Of a DNA stretch of 64,000 bases, positions 1-9,683 are shown one piece after another. The position numbers were made by a program, and so were the translations under genes. Source of the DNA: Aureimonas sp. Leaf427 (lineage in GTDB: Bacteria > Pseudomonadota > Alphaproteobacteria > Rhizobiales > Rhizobiaceae); NCBI RefSeq assembly GCF_001425485.1, contig NZ_LMQW01000051.1, positions 1-64,000 on the forward strand, written 5' to 3'. Every line of letters begins with the position of its first letter. Positions within the stretch are counted from its first letter, which is position 1. The notes under the pieces are model-generated. The model was given only the letters and a program-made list of their open reading frames with translations. It searched no databases and had not been told where the DNA came from.

Positions 1-198
1 TGGCGACGGTCAGCATCGGTTGCACCGTGGGCCGTGCGGCTCCCACTTGGCAAACCGACGCAACTCCAAAGGGCTCGCAACGTCCGTCATGATCGGCAGG
101 CCATGCGCCATCGTCGTATCCCGCTCGTAGGGCGCGGCAGTGAATCACGCCATAACGAACGCGAAATCCTTCATCGAGTCACACCGTGAGTGCCGCCC
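1..198. other. Window edge, no supported gene
   Basis: No recognisable gene. The plus strand is open from the edge to a TGA at 187-189, but the translation is basic and low in information. On the minus strand a 33-codon frame (111 down to 10) ends in a short Cys-x-x-Cys tail. It resembles nothing certain and could be chance or the remnant of a zinc-ribbon protein. No hut gene is visible downstream of hutH here. Confidence 0.5.
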
Positions 199-1728
199 TC
201 AGAGAGCCGGCAGAACGCCGGCCGAGACGACCTTCGTCAGCGTGCCCGACCGCACGAGCTCTCCTGCCACCGCCAGATCGCCCGCCATGTAGCGGTCCGA
301 CACAAGCGGCTGGATCACGCCGCGGATCACGCCGAGCGCCTTCAGAAGCTCCGACCCCGTCTGAAGCGGCGCGCGGTGGTCGATGCCTTCGGCCGCCGTC
401 ACCGCCTCGATGCCGATGATGGCGAAGAGGTTCTCGGTCATCGCGAGAAGCCGCCGTGCGCCATGGCAGGCCATGGAGACGTGATCCTCCTGATTGGCGG
501 AGGTCGGCGTCGAATCGACCGAGGCCGGATGCGCCATCTGCTTGTTTTCGCTCATCAAGGCGGCCGAGGTCACTTCCGCGATCATCAGGCCGGAGTTGAG
601 GCCGGGCTTGCGGGCGAGGAAGGCGGGCAGGCCGAAGGAGAGCGTCGGATCGACGAGAAGCGCGATGCGCCGCTGGGCGATCGAGCCGATCTCGCAGATG
701 GCGAGCGCGATCGTATCGGCCGCGAAGGCGACGGGCTCGGCGTGGAAATTGCCGCCGGAGACGACCGTGCCGTCCGACAGGACGAGCGGATTGTCCGTCA
801 CCGCGTTCGCCTCGATCTCCAGCGTGCGTCCGGCCTGGCGCAGAATGTCGAGACAGGCGCCGCCGACCTGCGGCTGGCAGCGCAGGCAATAGGGGTCCTG
901 CACGCGCTCGTCGCCGTCGAGATGGCTGTCGCGGATGGCCGAGCCCGCCAGCAAGGCCCGAAGCGCCGCGCCGGCATCGATCTGGCCGCGATGGCCGCGA
1001 AGCGTGTGAATCTCGGCGTGGAAGGGCGCGGAGGAGCCCATGGCGGCGTCCGTCGAAAGCGCGCCGGTGACGAGCGAGGCCTGGAAGGCCCGCATCGCGC
1101 GGAAGAGGCCCGCCAGCGCCAGCGCGGTCGAGACCTGCGTGCCGTTGATCAGGGCAAGCCCCTCCTTGGCCGCGAGCACGACCGGCGCGAGGCCCGCGGC
1201 CTCCAGCGCGGCGCGCGAGCCCATGCGCTCGCCGTCCGAAATCACCTCGCCTTCGCCGATCATCGCGGCCGCCATATGGGCGAGGGGTGCGAGATCACCG
1301 GAGGCTCCGACCGAGCCCTGGCCGGGAATGACCGGCAGGATGTCGGCCTCCAGCATCGCCTCGATCAGCGCCACGATCTCGGGCCGCACGCCGGAAGCGC
1401 CGTGGCCGAGCGAGAGAAGCTTGGTCGCCATGATCAGCCGGACGACGCCGCGCTCCAGCGGCGCGCCGACGCCGCAGCAATGGGAGAGGATGAGATTGCG
1501 CTGGAGCGTCTCGACGTCGCCCGGCGCGATACGCACGCTCGCGAGCTTTCCGAAGCCCGTGTTGATGCCGTAGACGGCGGCATCGCCCGCCGCGATCTCC
1601 GCGATCCGTCGTGCCGCCGCTTCCACGGCCGGCCGGCAGGCGGGATCGAGCCGCACCGGCTCGTCGCCCCGATAGATCCCCTCGAGGATTTCGAGCGTCA
1701 CGGCGCCGGGAACGAGAACGAGGGTCAT
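199..1728 (-). CDS. hutH: Histidine ammonia-lyase
   Basis: Deaminates L-histidine to trans-urocanate, the first step of histidine catabolism, in the cytoplasm. The 509-residue protein has the family's usual length. The MIO cofactor triad Ala-Ser-Gly lies at residues 142-144 in the context [12 protein letters not shown], and the N-terminal YGINTGFG loop at 53-60 carries the catalytic tyrosine. The frame is open upstream, but the start MTLVLVPG at 1728 matches where family members begin; the 47 upstream codons are arginine-rich and look non-coding. No hutU, hutI or hutG is in the window, so any operon partners would lie beyond the left edge or elsewhere. Confidence 0.96.
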   Translation of the reverse strand: MTLVLVPGAVTLEILEGIYRGDEPVRLDPACRPAVEAAARRIAEIAAGDAAVYGINTGFGKLASVRIAPGDVETLQRNLILSHCCGVGAPLERGVVRLIMATKLLSLGHGASGVRPEIVALIEAMLEADILPVIPGQGSVGASGDLAPLAHMAAAMIGEGEVISDGERMGSRAALEAAGLAPVVLAAKEGLALINGTQVSTALALAGLFRAMRAFQASLVTGALSTDAAMGSSAPFHAEIHTLRGHRGQIDAGAALRALLAGSAIRDSHLDGDERVQDPYCLRCQPQVGGACLDILRQAGRTLEIEANAVTDNPLVLSDGTVVSGGNFHAEPVAFAADTIALAICEIGSIAQRRIALLVDPTLSFGLPAFLARKPGLNSGLMIAEVTSAALMSENKQMAHPASVDSTPTSANQEDHVSMACHGARRLLAMTENLFAIIGIEAVTAAEGIDHRAPLQTGSELLKALGVIRGVIQPLVSDRYMAGDLAVAGELVRSGTLTKVVSAGVLPAL

Positions 1729-2123
1729 GCGGGTCTCCGAGAACGGTCTGGGACAGAGGGCTCTTCCTCCCGCCCGCCGAGACGGCGGCAAAACGGACGA
1801 GCCTCCCCTCATAACCGATCGTGCCGCCGGAGCCGACCCTTCTTCGATACGGATCGCGCCAGCCTCCAACGTCAGTCTGACAGACGACTGCGGACCCTTC
1901 CTTCCGACGCCAGCGGCCTATCGCGACGTCATATCGTAAGGACGCATACGTATTTCTTTGTCGCTTTTCGATGAAAAGGTAGCAAAGCGCGATATTATCA
2001 TCGTTCTTAGGATATTTGTATCGATACGCGGCGTAGTGACGCATCACGATCCTTGATGCGGCGGTCCCGGCGGCGCTCTCATGAAAGCGGGGAACGACCG
2101 AAGTCTGACAGGGGATCGAAGCC
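1729..2123. promoter_or_regulatory. Divergent intergenic region hutH / desaturase
   Basis: A 395-bp region between divergently transcribed genes. Its right half (about 1930-2045) is clearly richer in A+T than the surroundings, as expected for promoters. It holds two short perfect palindromes, ATACGTAT (1946-1953) and GTATCGATAC (2018-2027), which are candidate operator half-sites. I could not assign either to a named regulator, and no clear -35/-10 pair stands out. Confidence 0.4.
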
Positions 2124-3101
2124 GTGAAAAGCCAGAACGGACGGCCGAAGGCGGCAAGGCGCCGGGCGGTCGAGGGCCCGACCCTCGCGCTCGCCGGCCT
2201 CATCTATGGCGGGTTTCTCGCCGTGACCTTCTGGCACGATTCCATGCCGTGGTGGCTCTTCGCTGCCGTCGCGACCTGGCTCGTCGCCTGGCAGAGTTCG
2301 CTCCAGCACGAGATCCTCCACGGCCATCCCACGCGCTCGCGCGGATTCAACCGCATGCTCGGCATGGTGCCGCTCTCGCTCTGGCTGCCCTACGAGACCT
2401 ATCGCCTTTCCCATCTCAGCCACCATCGCGACGACCGCTTGACCGACCCGCTGGACGACCCGGAATCACGCTATCTGACGCCCGAGGACTGGACGCGCCT
2501 CGGCCCTCTCGGCCGCTGGATGCTGACGGCGCAGAAGACGCTGGCCGGGCGCCTCGTCCTCGGCCCCGCCTGGATGATCCTCCATTTCCTCGGCGAGGAA
2601 GCCGCCAAGATCCGCGACCGGGACCGCCTGACGCGCCGCATCTGGGCCGAGCATGTTCTCTGGACCGTGCCGGTCGTCGCCTGGATCGTGCTCGTCTGCC
2701 GCATCGATCTCGGCTTCTACATCCTGGCGGTGATCTACCCGTCGGTCTCGCTGCTGCTGATCCGCTCCTTCGCCGAACACAAGGCGGCCGACGGCGTCGC
2801 CGAGCGTACGGCGATCGTGGAGAACAGCACGGTCTTCGGGCTACTCTTCCTTCACAACAACCTGCACGCGGTCCATCACGAGCGGCCCGCCATGCCCTGG
2901 TACGAGATCCCCGCCTGGTATCGCGAGAACCGCGCGCGGCTGCTTCTGGAGAATGGCGGCCATGTCTACGACGGCTATGGCGAGGTCTTCCGAAGATTCC
3001 TCTTCGCCTCGCATGACAGCGTCGTGCATCCCGTAAGGCGCCATCCGGCCCCGGCGCGGGAGGCGGCCTCCCTGCCGGCGGACAACCTTCTCCTCACCTG
3101 A
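2124..3101 (+). CDS. Membrane fatty acid desaturase family protein
   Basis: An integral-membrane di-iron desaturase/hydroxylase of 325 residues. All three histidine clusters are present: HEILHGH (residues 62-68), HLSHH (97-101) and HAVHH near residue 265, preceded by NNL as in many fatty acid desaturases. Hydrophobic segments lie around 20-60, 80-95 and 185-225. Substrate cannot be told from sequence; lipid acyl chains are the default, and carotenoid or alkane-type substrates occur in the same superfamily. Its stop codon overlaps the 3' end of the convergent XRE gene by 8 bp. The upstream A+T-rich region probably holds its promoter. Confidence 0.9.
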   Translation: MKSQNGRPKAARRRAVEGPTLALAGLIYGGFLAVTFWHDSMPWWLFAAVATWLVAWQSSLQHEILHGHPTRSRGFNRMLGMVPLSLWLPYETYRLSHLSHHRDDRLTDPLDDPESRYLTPEDWTRLGPLGRWMLTAQKTLAGRLVLGPAWMILHFLGEEAAKIRDRDRLTRRIWAEHVLWTVPVVAWIVLVCRIDLGFYILAVIYPSVSLLLIRSFAEHKAADGVAERTAIVENSTVFGLLFLHNNLHAVHHERPAMPWYEIPAWYRENRARLLLENGGHVYDGYGEVFRRFLFASHDSVVHPVRRHPAPAREAASLPADNLLLT

Positions 3102-3960
3102 TCTCCGTGAGGAGATCGTCGAGGAAGCCTTCGATCTGGTGCGGCTGGATGACGGCGAGCCGGATCAGCTCGTCGAAGCGCCGGCCGAACAGGCGCACAT
3201 GCTCGACGGCGTTCAGCACGAGATAGCTCGTGCCGAGAAACAGCGCGACGCGCTTCGGCCCGAACACCGTGAACGGGCTCGAATAGACCTCGCTCAGCGT
3301 GTAGCCGTAGATGCGAAGGCTCGGATACAGCTCCGAATAGAGATGCTTCAGGTGCTCGATCTGCTCGATGCGCATGGCGAGCGGCAGGCCCTCCCACTTT
3401 CCGCTGCCATGGGCGAGCGTGATGAAGGACTGCACGGCGGCGGCGATTTCGAGCTCGCTGTCCGGCCGGCGCATCAGATCGAGCCGCGCGCCGACCGCGC
3501 CGACCGCCGAGTCCGGCGAGCCGAAGGCGGCGGACCGGTACTCGAAGCGCAACACGTCCTCCGTCTTCAGAAAATCCGGTAGGTTCTCCGGCACGGTGCG
3601 GATGCGATAGCCCTCCGCTTCCCGCAGCCAGGCGACGAAGCGCTCGTCGATCGGCGAGCGCTCGTGCGGCTCGATCTGCAGCATGGCCTCGATGATCTCG
3701 GCGCCCACCTCCTCGCGCTGGCTGAGGCCGAGCAGCCAGTCGACCGAGACGTGGCAGGCCGTGGCGATCGCGATCAGCGTATCGGCACGGGGCAGGCGCG
3801 GGCTGTCGGCGGCGAGAAGCTGCGAGAGCGTCGACCGATCCACCTGTGCAAAGCGCGAGAAGGCGGCCGGCCGCATCCCCGTGCGCTCGATGACGAGGCC
3901 GAGACGGGTGCGGAAGCTCTCAGCCGCCGTCGGCCGCTTTCCCGTCTGCTGATGTGGCAT
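3094..3960 (-). CDS. XRE-family transcriptional regulator
   Basis: A 288-residue protein with an N-terminal Cro/C1-type helix-turn-helix (about residues 14-75; the core is AFSRFAQVDRSTLSQLLA, then SVDWLLGLS). A longer C-terminal part of unknown fold follows (about 110-288) and may bind a ligand or partner. The layout resembles rhizobial XRE regulators with a conserved C-terminal domain, but I do not recognise a characterised orthologue. It is convergent with the desaturase and lies upstream of the antiporter on the minus strand, separated from it by a hairpin, so its target is unknown. Confidence 0.85.
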   Translation of the reverse strand: MPHQQTGKRPTAAESFRTRLGLVIERTGMRPAAFSRFAQVDRSTLSQLLAADSPRLPRADTLIAIATACHVSVDWLLGLSQREEVGAEIIEAMLQIEPHERSPIDERFVAWLREAEGYRIRTVPENLPDFLKTEDVLRFEYRSAAFGSPDSAVGAVGARLDLMRRPDSELEIAAAVQSFITLAHGSGKWEGLPLAMRIEQIEHLKHLYSELYPSLRIYGYTLSEVYSSPFTVFGPKRVALFLGTSYLVLNAVEHVRLFGRRFDELIRLAVIQPHQIEGFLDDLLTEIR

Positions 3961-4091
3961 GGCATCACCCGGATGTTCGTTCGCGAAACGAATGTGGTCC
4001 TATCATCGCATTCGACATCGCTCGATAGGGCGCGTTCGCGCACCCGCAATTTTCTGGCCGAAAAGCCCGTAGATCCGTCCGAAGCTTCCGG

Positions 4092-4125
4092 GGTCGGCGG
4101 GGCCGCATTGGCGGTCCCGCCGACC
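4092..4125 (-). terminator. Hairpin downstream of antiporter gene
   Basis: A perfect 10-bp inverted repeat, GGTCGGCGGG (4092-4101) and CCCGCCGACC (4116-4125), with a 14-nt loop that itself holds a 3-bp GCC/GGC pair. It begins 15 bp past the antiporter stop codon. There is no clear U-tract, so it may be a weak terminator or an mRNA 3' stabiliser. Confidence 0.5.
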
Positions 4126-4139
4126 GCATCGCTGTCGCC

Positions 4140-5912
4140 CTACGTCGCGGCCGATGCCTCGGCGGGGTCCAGCTCCGTCTCGCCGCCCTCGGCGCTCCGG
4201 CGGTTGCGCTCCAGGCGCTCGGCCGCCATCGCTTTGACGGCTGCGCGTACCTGCGGATGGCGCGACATGAAGAGCGAGAAGTCGCGACGCTCCAGCATCA
4301 GGAACTCGCAATAGTCGGTCGCCGTCACGTCGGCGGTGCGGCGCGAGCCCGTGAGCAGCGCCATCTCGCCGAAGAAGGCGCCGGCGGAGAGATCGACATT
4401 GCCGCCGGGCACTTCGACCTCGACCCGGCCGGCCGCGATGAAATACATCCCGTCCGCCCGGTCGCCGCGCCGGATGACGCGGGTGCCGGGCGTCGCGCGG
4501 CGTGGCTGGAAGAGAAGGAGAAGCTCCTCCTGCTCGTCCTCGCCGACGGGGGCAAGCACCGGAAACGTGTCGAGAAGCGACTTCAGTTCGAGCGCGCGGG
4601 CCGCGCCCTTCTCCTCGTTGCGCCGGCGGTTGGCGGCAAGCTCCGCGTCGAGCGCGGCAAAGCCGGCCTGTCCATGCGCGAGCAGCCTCGGCGAGCCCTT
4701 TTCCCGCACCAAGGTGCGAAGCGCGTTCGCGGCCTGGAAGGCGAGGGGATTGAGCGTGATGGAAAGGATCGCGGCGGCGAGGATCAGGTCGTGTCCCTCG
4801 TCCGGCAGAAGGCCAAGCGACAGGCCGAGCCCGGCGAGGATGAAGGAGAACTCGCCGATCTGCGCGAGGCTGGCCGCGACGCCGAGCCCGAGTCCCACGG
4901 GATAGCCGAGCACGAGGACGATGCCGAGCGCGATCACGCCCTTGCCGAGCATGACGATGGCGAGCGTCGCCAGAACCTCCAGCGGCTGGCGCAGGATGAT
5001 CGTCGGATCGAAGAGCATGCCGACGGAGACGAAGAACAGAACCGAGAACGCATCCTGCAACGGCAGAGAATCGCGCGCCGCACGATGGCTGAAATGGGAT
5101 TCCGAGAGGACGACGCCCGCGAAGAAGGCGCCGAGCGCGAAGGACACGCCGAAGACCTTCGCCGAGCCGAAGGCGATGCCGAGCGCGATGGCGAGCACCG
5201 AGAGCGTGAAGAGCTCGCGCGATCCGGTGCGCGCGACCTCGGCGAGGAGCCAGGGCACCACGCGGGGGCCGATGAGGATGGCGAGCGCGACGAAGGCGGC
5301 GACCTTGCCGAGCGTGACGGCGAGCGTCCAGACGAGCGAGGCCTCGCTCGCGCCGGCCGCAGCATGGCCCGCGACCTCCTCCGCCCCGCCGAGCAGACCG
5401 GAAAAGGCCGGCAGAAGAACGAGCGCCAGAACCATGGCGAGGTCTTCCACGATCAGCCAGCCGACGGCGACGCGGCCCTTCGGCGTGTCGAGGAGGTTGC
5501 TTTCCTCCAGCGCCTTCAGAAGCACCACCGTCGAGGCGACGGAGAGGCTGAGCCCGAAGACGATGCCACCGCCGAGCGACCAGCCGAAGAGATGCGCGAG
5601 CCCCATGCCGAGAAGCGTCGCGAGCAGGATCTGGCCGATCGCGCCGGGAATGGCGACGCAGCGCACGGCCATCAGGTCCTGGATCGAGAAATGCAGGCCG
5701 ACGCCGAACATCAGGAGGATGACGCCGATCTCGGCGAGCTGCCCGGCCAACTGGACGTCCGCCTGGAGCCCCGGCGTGAACGGTCCCGCGAAGATGCCGG
5801 CGACGAGATAGCCGACCAGCGGCGGCAGCTTCAGCCGGCTCGCCAGATAGCCGAAGACGAAGGCGAGCACGAAGCCGACGGCGATCGTGGCGATGAGTTG
5901 GGTATCGTGCAG
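4140..5912 (-). CDS. YbaL/Kef-like CPA2 cation:proton antiporter with cyclic-nucleotide-binding domain
   Basis: An inner-membrane monovalent cation/proton antiporter of the CPA2 family. The N-terminal about 390 residues form the multi-helix exchanger and align by eye with E. coli YbaL (LVGYLVAG, AELGVILLMFGVGLHFS-like, AIPGAIGQ). E. coli YbaL ends in a TrkA-N (RCK) domain; here the C-terminal about 120 residues instead read as a cNMP-binding fold (FFGEMALLTGSRRTADVTA, near residues 530-550). The start is unusual. The only upstream in-frame ATG (6014) and GTG (5957) would add basic, non-conserved residues, whereas CTG at 5912 gives M-HDTQLIATI, matching the YbaL N-terminus, with GGGAG 7 nt before it. 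Confidence 0.85.
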   Translation of the reverse strand: MHDTQLIATIAVGFVLAFVFGYLASRLKLPPLVGYLVAGIFAGPFTPGLQADVQLAGQLAEIGVILLMFGVGLHFSIQDLMAVRCVAIPGAIGQILLATLLGMGLAHLFGWSLGGGIVFGLSLSVASTVVLLKALEESNLLDTPKGRVAVGWLIVEDLAMVLALVLLPAFSGLLGGAEEVAGHAAAGASEASLVWTLAVTLGKVAAFVALAILIGPRVVPWLLAEVARTGSRELFTLSVLAIALGIAFGSAKVFGVSFALGAFFAGVVLSESHFSHRAARDSLPLQDAFSVLFFVSVGMLFDPTIILRQPLEVLATLAIVMLGKGVIALGIVLVLGYPVGLGLGVAASLAQIGEFSFILAGLGLSLGLLPDEGHDLILAAAILSITLNPLAFQAANALRTLVREKGSPRLLAHGQAGFAALDAELAANRRRNEEKGAARALELKSLLDTFPVLAPVGEDEQEELLLLFQPRRATPGTRVIRRGDRADGMYFIAAGRVEVEVPGGNVDLSAGAFFGEMALLTGSRRTADVTATDYCEFLMLERRDFSLFMSRHPQVRAAVKAMAAERLERNRRSAEGGETELDPAEASAAT

Positions 5913-6061
5913 CCTCTCGCTCCCGTTCGTCTCGATCCGTCGCAGGCCATGCCGCACCGCCGCGCCGATTCTCTCGCGCCTGCGATCTCGCCCGACCGTT
6001 CTTTCGAACCACATTCCACCCGGAACGGCAAACCGTCGCGGTTGCCGAGGAGGACGCGCCC

Positions 6062-6502
6062 GTGGCCGATCTCGATCGCTTCGTCGAAGCGCAGGACCGG
6101 GTTCTCGCCGCCGTTCGGCAGGAACTCGCCGCCGGCCGGAAGGTCAGCCACTGGATGTGGTTCGTTTTTCCGCAGATCGCGGGGCTCGGCAACAGCCCGA
6201 CCGCGCGCTTCTATGCCCTCGCGTCCCGCGAGGAGGCGCGGGCCTATCTCGCCCATCCCGAGCTCGGAGCGCGGCTGATCGAGGCGACGCGGCTCGTTCT
6301 CGCCCACCCCGGCAAAACGGCGAATGCCATCTTCGGCTCGCCGGACGACCTGAAGTTCCGCTCCTCGATGACGCTCTTTGCTGCCGCCGATCCGGCGGAG
6401 CCGATCTTTGCGAAGGCTCTCGCGGTCTTCTACGGCGGCGAGGCCGACGAGGCGACGCTGCGGCGGATCGATGCGGAGGCCGCGCGAGGCGCGGGAGCGT
6501 GA
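6062..6502 (+). CDS. DUF1810 family protein
   Basis: A 146-residue cytosolic protein of the DUF1810 family. The pattern DLDRFVEAQ near the N-terminus, then HWMWFVFPQ and a terminal region with SSMTLF, is characteristic. The biochemical function of the family is not established to my knowledge. The start is GTG, preceded by GAGGAGG at 8 nt. It is transcribed divergently from the antiporter; with the CTG start of that gene the shared promoter region is about 150 bp. Confidence 0.88.
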   Translation: MADLDRFVEAQDRVLAAVRQELAAGRKVSHWMWFVFPQIAGLGNSPTARFYALASREEARAYLAHPELGARLIEATRLVLAHPGKTANAIFGSPDDLKFRSSMTLFAAADPAEPIFAKALAVFYGGEADEATLRRIDAEAARGAGA

Positions 6503-6525
6503 ACCTTCGCGCCCGCCGGCCCGTT
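6500..6525 (+). promoter_or_regulatory. Candidate sigma-EcfG (general stress) promoter
   Basis: TGAACC (6500-6505), a 16-nt spacer, then CGTT (6522-6525). The alphaproteobacterial general-stress sigma factor EcfG recognises GGAACC-N16/17-CGTT, so one base differs. The predicted transcript would start a few bases further on, leaving a short leader with AAGGGAG before the ATG at 6554. It fits a small stress protein, but the match is by eye only. Confidence 0.45.
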
Positions 6526-6553
6526 CTCCCGATGAATGTAAGGGAGAAATACC

Positions 6554-6739
6554 ATGTCGAGCACCATCGAAGACCTTCCGCCGGAAATTCGCGATCGAAA
6601 GAGCATGATCGAGGACGGCGTCATCGACGAGATGGAGGCGCTGGAAGAGCTGGCGGACGATGAAGAACGGGCGGAGGCGCCGGGCGGCATCCCGAAAGAT
6701 CCCGCCGATCAGGCCGAGCCCGCTCCCGAGACGCTCTGA
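6554..6739 (+). CDS. Small acidic hypothetical protein
   Basis: 61 residues, strongly acidic, rich in Glu, Asp, Ala and Pro (core ELADDEERAEAPGG), with no membrane segment or signal peptide. It has a good ribosome binding site (AAGGGAG about 8 nt before ATG) and a possible EcfG promoter. Short acidic proteins behind such promoters are common in Rhizobiales stress regulons; the function of this one is unknown. Confidence 0.65.
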   Translation: MSSTIEDLPPEIRDRKSMIEDGVIDEMEALEELADDEERAEAPGGIPKDPADQAEPAPETL

Positions 6740-6810
6740 TGCCAGCGGCCCTGGAATAGGATCGCCGCTATCCCGTGCCGACCGGCGCGCAGCAGCTGAC
6801 GCCTAAACGC

Positions 6811-6838
6811 CCTGACCTTCGACCGGACGAAGGTCGGG
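6811..6838. terminator. Bidirectional hairpin between small ORF and cysA
   Basis: Core stem GACCTTCG (6814-6821), loop ACCGGA, then CGAAGGTC (6828-6835), extended to about 11 bp by one G-T and two C-G pairs. It lies between the 3' ends of convergent genes. A second short stem, GGGCGC/GCGCCC (6861-6876), surrounds the cysA stop codon. Together they are probable transcription terminators, though neither has a strong U-tract. Confidence 0.6.
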
Positions 6839-6866
6839 CCGCCGGTATGAAGATGGAGGCGGGCGC

Positions 6867-7928
6867 TCAGGCGCCCGTCTGTTCGTCCCGGAAGAGGCGG
6901 GCCTTGCGGGGGCGCACCGCGACGGACGCACCCTTGGCGGGATCGAACCCCGTCTCGGCGGGCACATCGACCTCGATGCGCTCGCCCGTCTCGTCGAGAG
7001 CCAGCTCCAGAATACGCGAGCCGCCGGCGCGGCGCGACAGCGTGACGGTTCCGCCCAAGGCGCCCGGCCCGGGCGTCGCCACTTCCATGTCGTGGGGGCG
7101 CGCGTAGAGCTTGGCCGGCCCGTCCGCCGTTCCCTGGCCGAGCCCGGACCCGAGCGCATGGCCCCGATAGAGGGCCTCTCCGTTCGAGACGACGACGGGA
7201 AGCGCGTTGGACGCGCCGATGAAGGAGAAGACGAAGGGCGAGGCGGGGCGGTCGTAGATGTCGTCGGCTCCGCCCACCTGCTCGATCCGGCCCTGGCTCA
7301 TCACGACAACCCGGTCGGCCAGCTCCAGCGCCTCCTCCTGGTCGTGCGTGACGAAGACGGTCGTGTGGCCCGTGCGGTCGTGCAGCTCGCGCAGCCAACG
7401 GCGCAGTTCCTTGCGCACCTTGGCGTCGAGCGCGCCGAAGGGCTCGTCGAGAAGAAGGACGCGCGGCTCTATCGCCAGCGCCCGCGCCAGTGCCACGCGC
7501 TGGCGCTGGCCGCCGGAGAGCTGGGCCGGATAGCGCTTGCCGAGACCGCCGAGCTGGACGAGATCGAGCAGCTCGGCGGCCTTGCGGCGGATCTCGGCTG
7601 CCGGAGGGCGCTGCCCGCGCGGCCGCACGGAGAGGCCGAAGCCGATATTCTCGGCGACCGTCATGTGCTTGAACAGCGCATAGTGCTGGAACACGAAGCC
7701 GACGTTCCGCTCCTGCACGCTCTTGGTCGAGGCATCGTCCGAGCCGAAGTGGATGGTGCCGCTGGTCGGAAACTCGAGGCCCGCGATCAGCCGCAGCAGC
7801 GTCGTCTTGCCGGAGCCGGAGGGGCCGAGCAGCGCGATCAGCTCGCCCGATCGGATGTCGAGCGAGACGTCGTGGAGGGCGGGGTAGCGGTCGAACTCCT
7901 TGCGGATGTTCCTGACGCCGATATCCAT
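6867..7928 (-). CDS. cysA: Sulfate/thiosulfate import ATP-binding protein
   Basis: ATPase of the sulfate ABC importer, 353 residues. Walker A (GPSGSGKTT, near 36-44), the signature LSGGQRQR, Walker B (VLLLDEPF) and the switch His are all present. A C-terminal TOBE-like regulatory region follows from about 240. The start [12 protein letters not shown] at 7928 lies 14 bp after the cysW stop, so the two are co-transcribed. It is the last gene of sulfate-binding protein-cysT-cysW-cysA and is followed by terminator-like hairpins. Confidence 0.95.
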   Translation of the reverse strand: MDIGVRNIRKEFDRYPALHDVSLDIRSGELIALLGPSGSGKTTLLRLIAGLEFPTSGTIHFGSDDASTKSVQERNVGFVFQHYALFKHMTVAENIGFGLSVRPRGQRPPAAEIRRKAAELLDLVQLGGLGKRYPAQLSGGQRQRVALARALAIEPRVLLLDEPFGALDAKVRKELRRWLRELHDRTGHTTVFVTHDQEEALELADRVVVMSQGRIEQVGGADDIYDRPASPFVFSFIGASNALPVVVSNGEALYRGHALGSGLGQGTADGPAKLYARPHDMEVATPGPGALGGTVTLSRRAGGSRILELALDETGERIEVDVPAETGFDPAKGASVAVRPRKARLFRDEQTGA

Positions 7929-7942
7929 GGTGTCTGATCCGT

Positions 7943-8818
7943 TCAGTGGCCGGCGCGGCCGGTGGCGGCGATGTCGCCGGAGTAGCGCGCTTCGAGCAGG
8001 GCCTTGAAGCCGAGCGTCACGAAGGCGAGGAAGGCGAGGAGGGTCGCCACCGCGAAGGCGGCGGAGAAGGCGTACTCGTTGTAGAGAATCTCCACATGCA
8101 GCGGCATCGTGTTCGTGACGCCCCGGATGCGCCCGGAGATCACCGACACCGCCCCGAACTCGCCCATGGCGCGGGCGTTGCAGAGAAGGACGCCGTAGAG
8201 GAGCGCCCACTTCACGTTGGGCAGCGTCACGCGCCGGAACGTGCTCCAGCCGGATGCGCCGAGCGAGACGGCCGCCTCCTCGTCGCCGGTCCCCTGTTCC
8301 TGCATCAGCGGGATCAGCTCGCGCGCGACGAAGGGCAGCGTCACGAAGATCGTGGCGAGCACGATGCCGGGAATGGCGAAGACGATCTTCACGCCGCTCG
8401 CCGCCACCAGCGTCGACAGATAGCCCTGTGCGCCGAAGAGAAGCACGAAGATCAGGCCGGCAATGACCGGCGAGACCGAGAACGGCAGGTCGATCAGCGT
8501 GATGAGAAGGCTCTTGCCCTTGAAGTCGAACTTGGCGACCGCCCAGGCGGCGGCAAGACCGAAGACGACGTTCAGCGGCACGGAGATCGCCGCGACGATC
8601 AGCGTCAACCGGATCGCGGCCAGCGCGTCGGGCTCGGCCAGCGCCGAGAAATAGGCCGAAACGCCGTTGCGGAAGGCTTCCACGAAGACCGCGACGAGCG
8701 GCAGGAAGAGGAAGAAGCCGAGGAAGAGGAGCGCGATCGAGATCAGCACCCACTTCACGAGCGGGCTCTCGGTCGTGACCGGGCGGGGGATCTTGGCGGT
8801 GGCTGTGTCAGCTGGCAT
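7943..8818 (-). CDS. cysW: Sulfate ABC transporter permease CysW
   Basis: Inner-membrane permease subunit, 291 residues with about six predicted helices. The EAA loop that docks onto CysA is visible in the segment [18 protein letters not shown], and the conserved [16 protein letters not shown] follows. The first ten codons overlap the end of cysT by 11 bp, a sign of translational coupling. It forms the channel as a heterodimer with CysT. Confidence 0.95.
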   Translation of the reverse strand: MPADTATAKIPRPVTTESPLVKWVLISIALLFLGFFLFLPLVAVFVEAFRNGVSAYFSALAEPDALAAIRLTLIVAAISVPLNVVFGLAAAWAVAKFDFKGKSLLITLIDLPFSVSPVIAGLIFVLLFGAQGYLSTLVAASGVKIVFAIPGIVLATIFVTLPFVARELIPLMQEQGTGDEEAAVSLGASGWSTFRRVTLPNVKWALLYGVLLCNARAMGEFGAVSVISGRIRGVTNTMPLHVEILYNEYAFSAAFAVATLLAFLAFVTLGFKALLEARYSGDIAATGRAGH

Positions 8819-9683
8819 GGCCGTAGCGCCTCCGGCTCCAGGCTTGGAGAAGGTTGATGACGAGAAGCATGGCGAAGGAGATCGTCAGCATCATCGCCGC
8901 CACCGCGGTCGCGCCCGCATAGTTGAACTCCTCCAGCCGGATGACGATGATGAGCGGCGCGATTTCCGAGACGTAGGGAATGTTGCCGGCGATGAAGATC
9001 ACCGAGCCGTATTCGCCGACCGCCCGGGCGAGCGCGAGCGCGAAGCCGGTGACGAGCGAGGGCATGACGATCGGCAGGACGACGCGCGTCACGGTCTGGA
9101 AGCGGTTGGCGCCGAGCGTGGCCGCGGCCTGTTCGAGTTCGGCGTCCACCTCTTCCAGAACCGGCTGGACCGTGCGCACCACGAAGGGCAGCGAGACGAA
9201 GGTCAGCGCCACGACGACGCCGAGCGGCGTATAGGCGATGCGAAGGCCCTGCGGCCCGAAGAGGAAGCCGAAGATGCCGGAGGGCGCGAAGGCCTGTCCG
9301 ACCCAGCCGTTCGGCGCGTAGAGCGCGGTCAGCGCGATGCCGGCGACGGCGGTCGGCAGCGCGAAGGGAAGGTCGATCGCGGCATCCACGAGCCGCCGGC
9401 CGGGAAAGCGGTAGCGCACCAGCACCCAGGCGACGAGAAGGCCGAAGACCGCGTTGATGGCCGCCGCCGCCAGCGAGGCGGAGAAGGAGAGCCAGAGCGC
9501 GGAGAGCACCCGTCGGTCCGACGCCAGCGCCAGGAAATCGCCGAACCCGAGGCCCGCCGCGCGCAGCACGAGGGCGCCGAGCGGAATGAGGACGACGAGG
9601 GCGAGGTAGAAGAGCGTGAATCCGAAGGCGAGCCCGAAACCGGGCACGACGCTCGGTCGCTTGAGGGCGAAGCGTCCCGTCAT
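8808..9683 (-). CDS. cysT: Sulfate ABC transporter permease CysT
   Basis: Inner-membrane permease subunit of the sulfate importer, 291 residues. It begins [21 protein letters not shown], then a first membrane helix. The EAA loop appears as [20 protein letters not shown], followed by [16 protein letters not shown], the CysT hallmark. It is separated from the binding-protein gene by 217 bp holding a strong hairpin, an arrangement that often lets the binding protein be made in excess over the membrane subunits. Confidence 0.94.
   Translation of the reverse strand: MTGRFALKRPSVVPGFGLAFGFTLFYLALVVLIPLGALVLRAAGLGFGDFLALASDRRVLSALWLSFSASLAAAAINAVFGLLVAWVLVRYRFPGRRLVDAAIDLPFALPTAVAGIALTALYAPNGWVGQAFAPSGIFGFLFGPQGLRIAYTPLGVVVALTFVSLPFVVRTVQPVLEEVDAELEQAAATLGANRFQTVTRVVLPIVMPSLVTGFALALARAVGEYGSVIFIAGNIPYVSEIAPLIIVIRLEEFNYAGATAVAAMMLTISFAMLLVINLLQAWSRRRYGHAS

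Noticed and set aside
10-111. 33-codon minus-strand frame with a Cys-x-x-Cys tail
   Set aside because: Too short and without a recognisable family; could be a decayed zinc-ribbon or transposase fragment but nothing supports it.
190-1974. A 594-codon open frame antisense to hutH
   Set aside because: Charged, repetitive composition and no motif; hutH has its complete active site.
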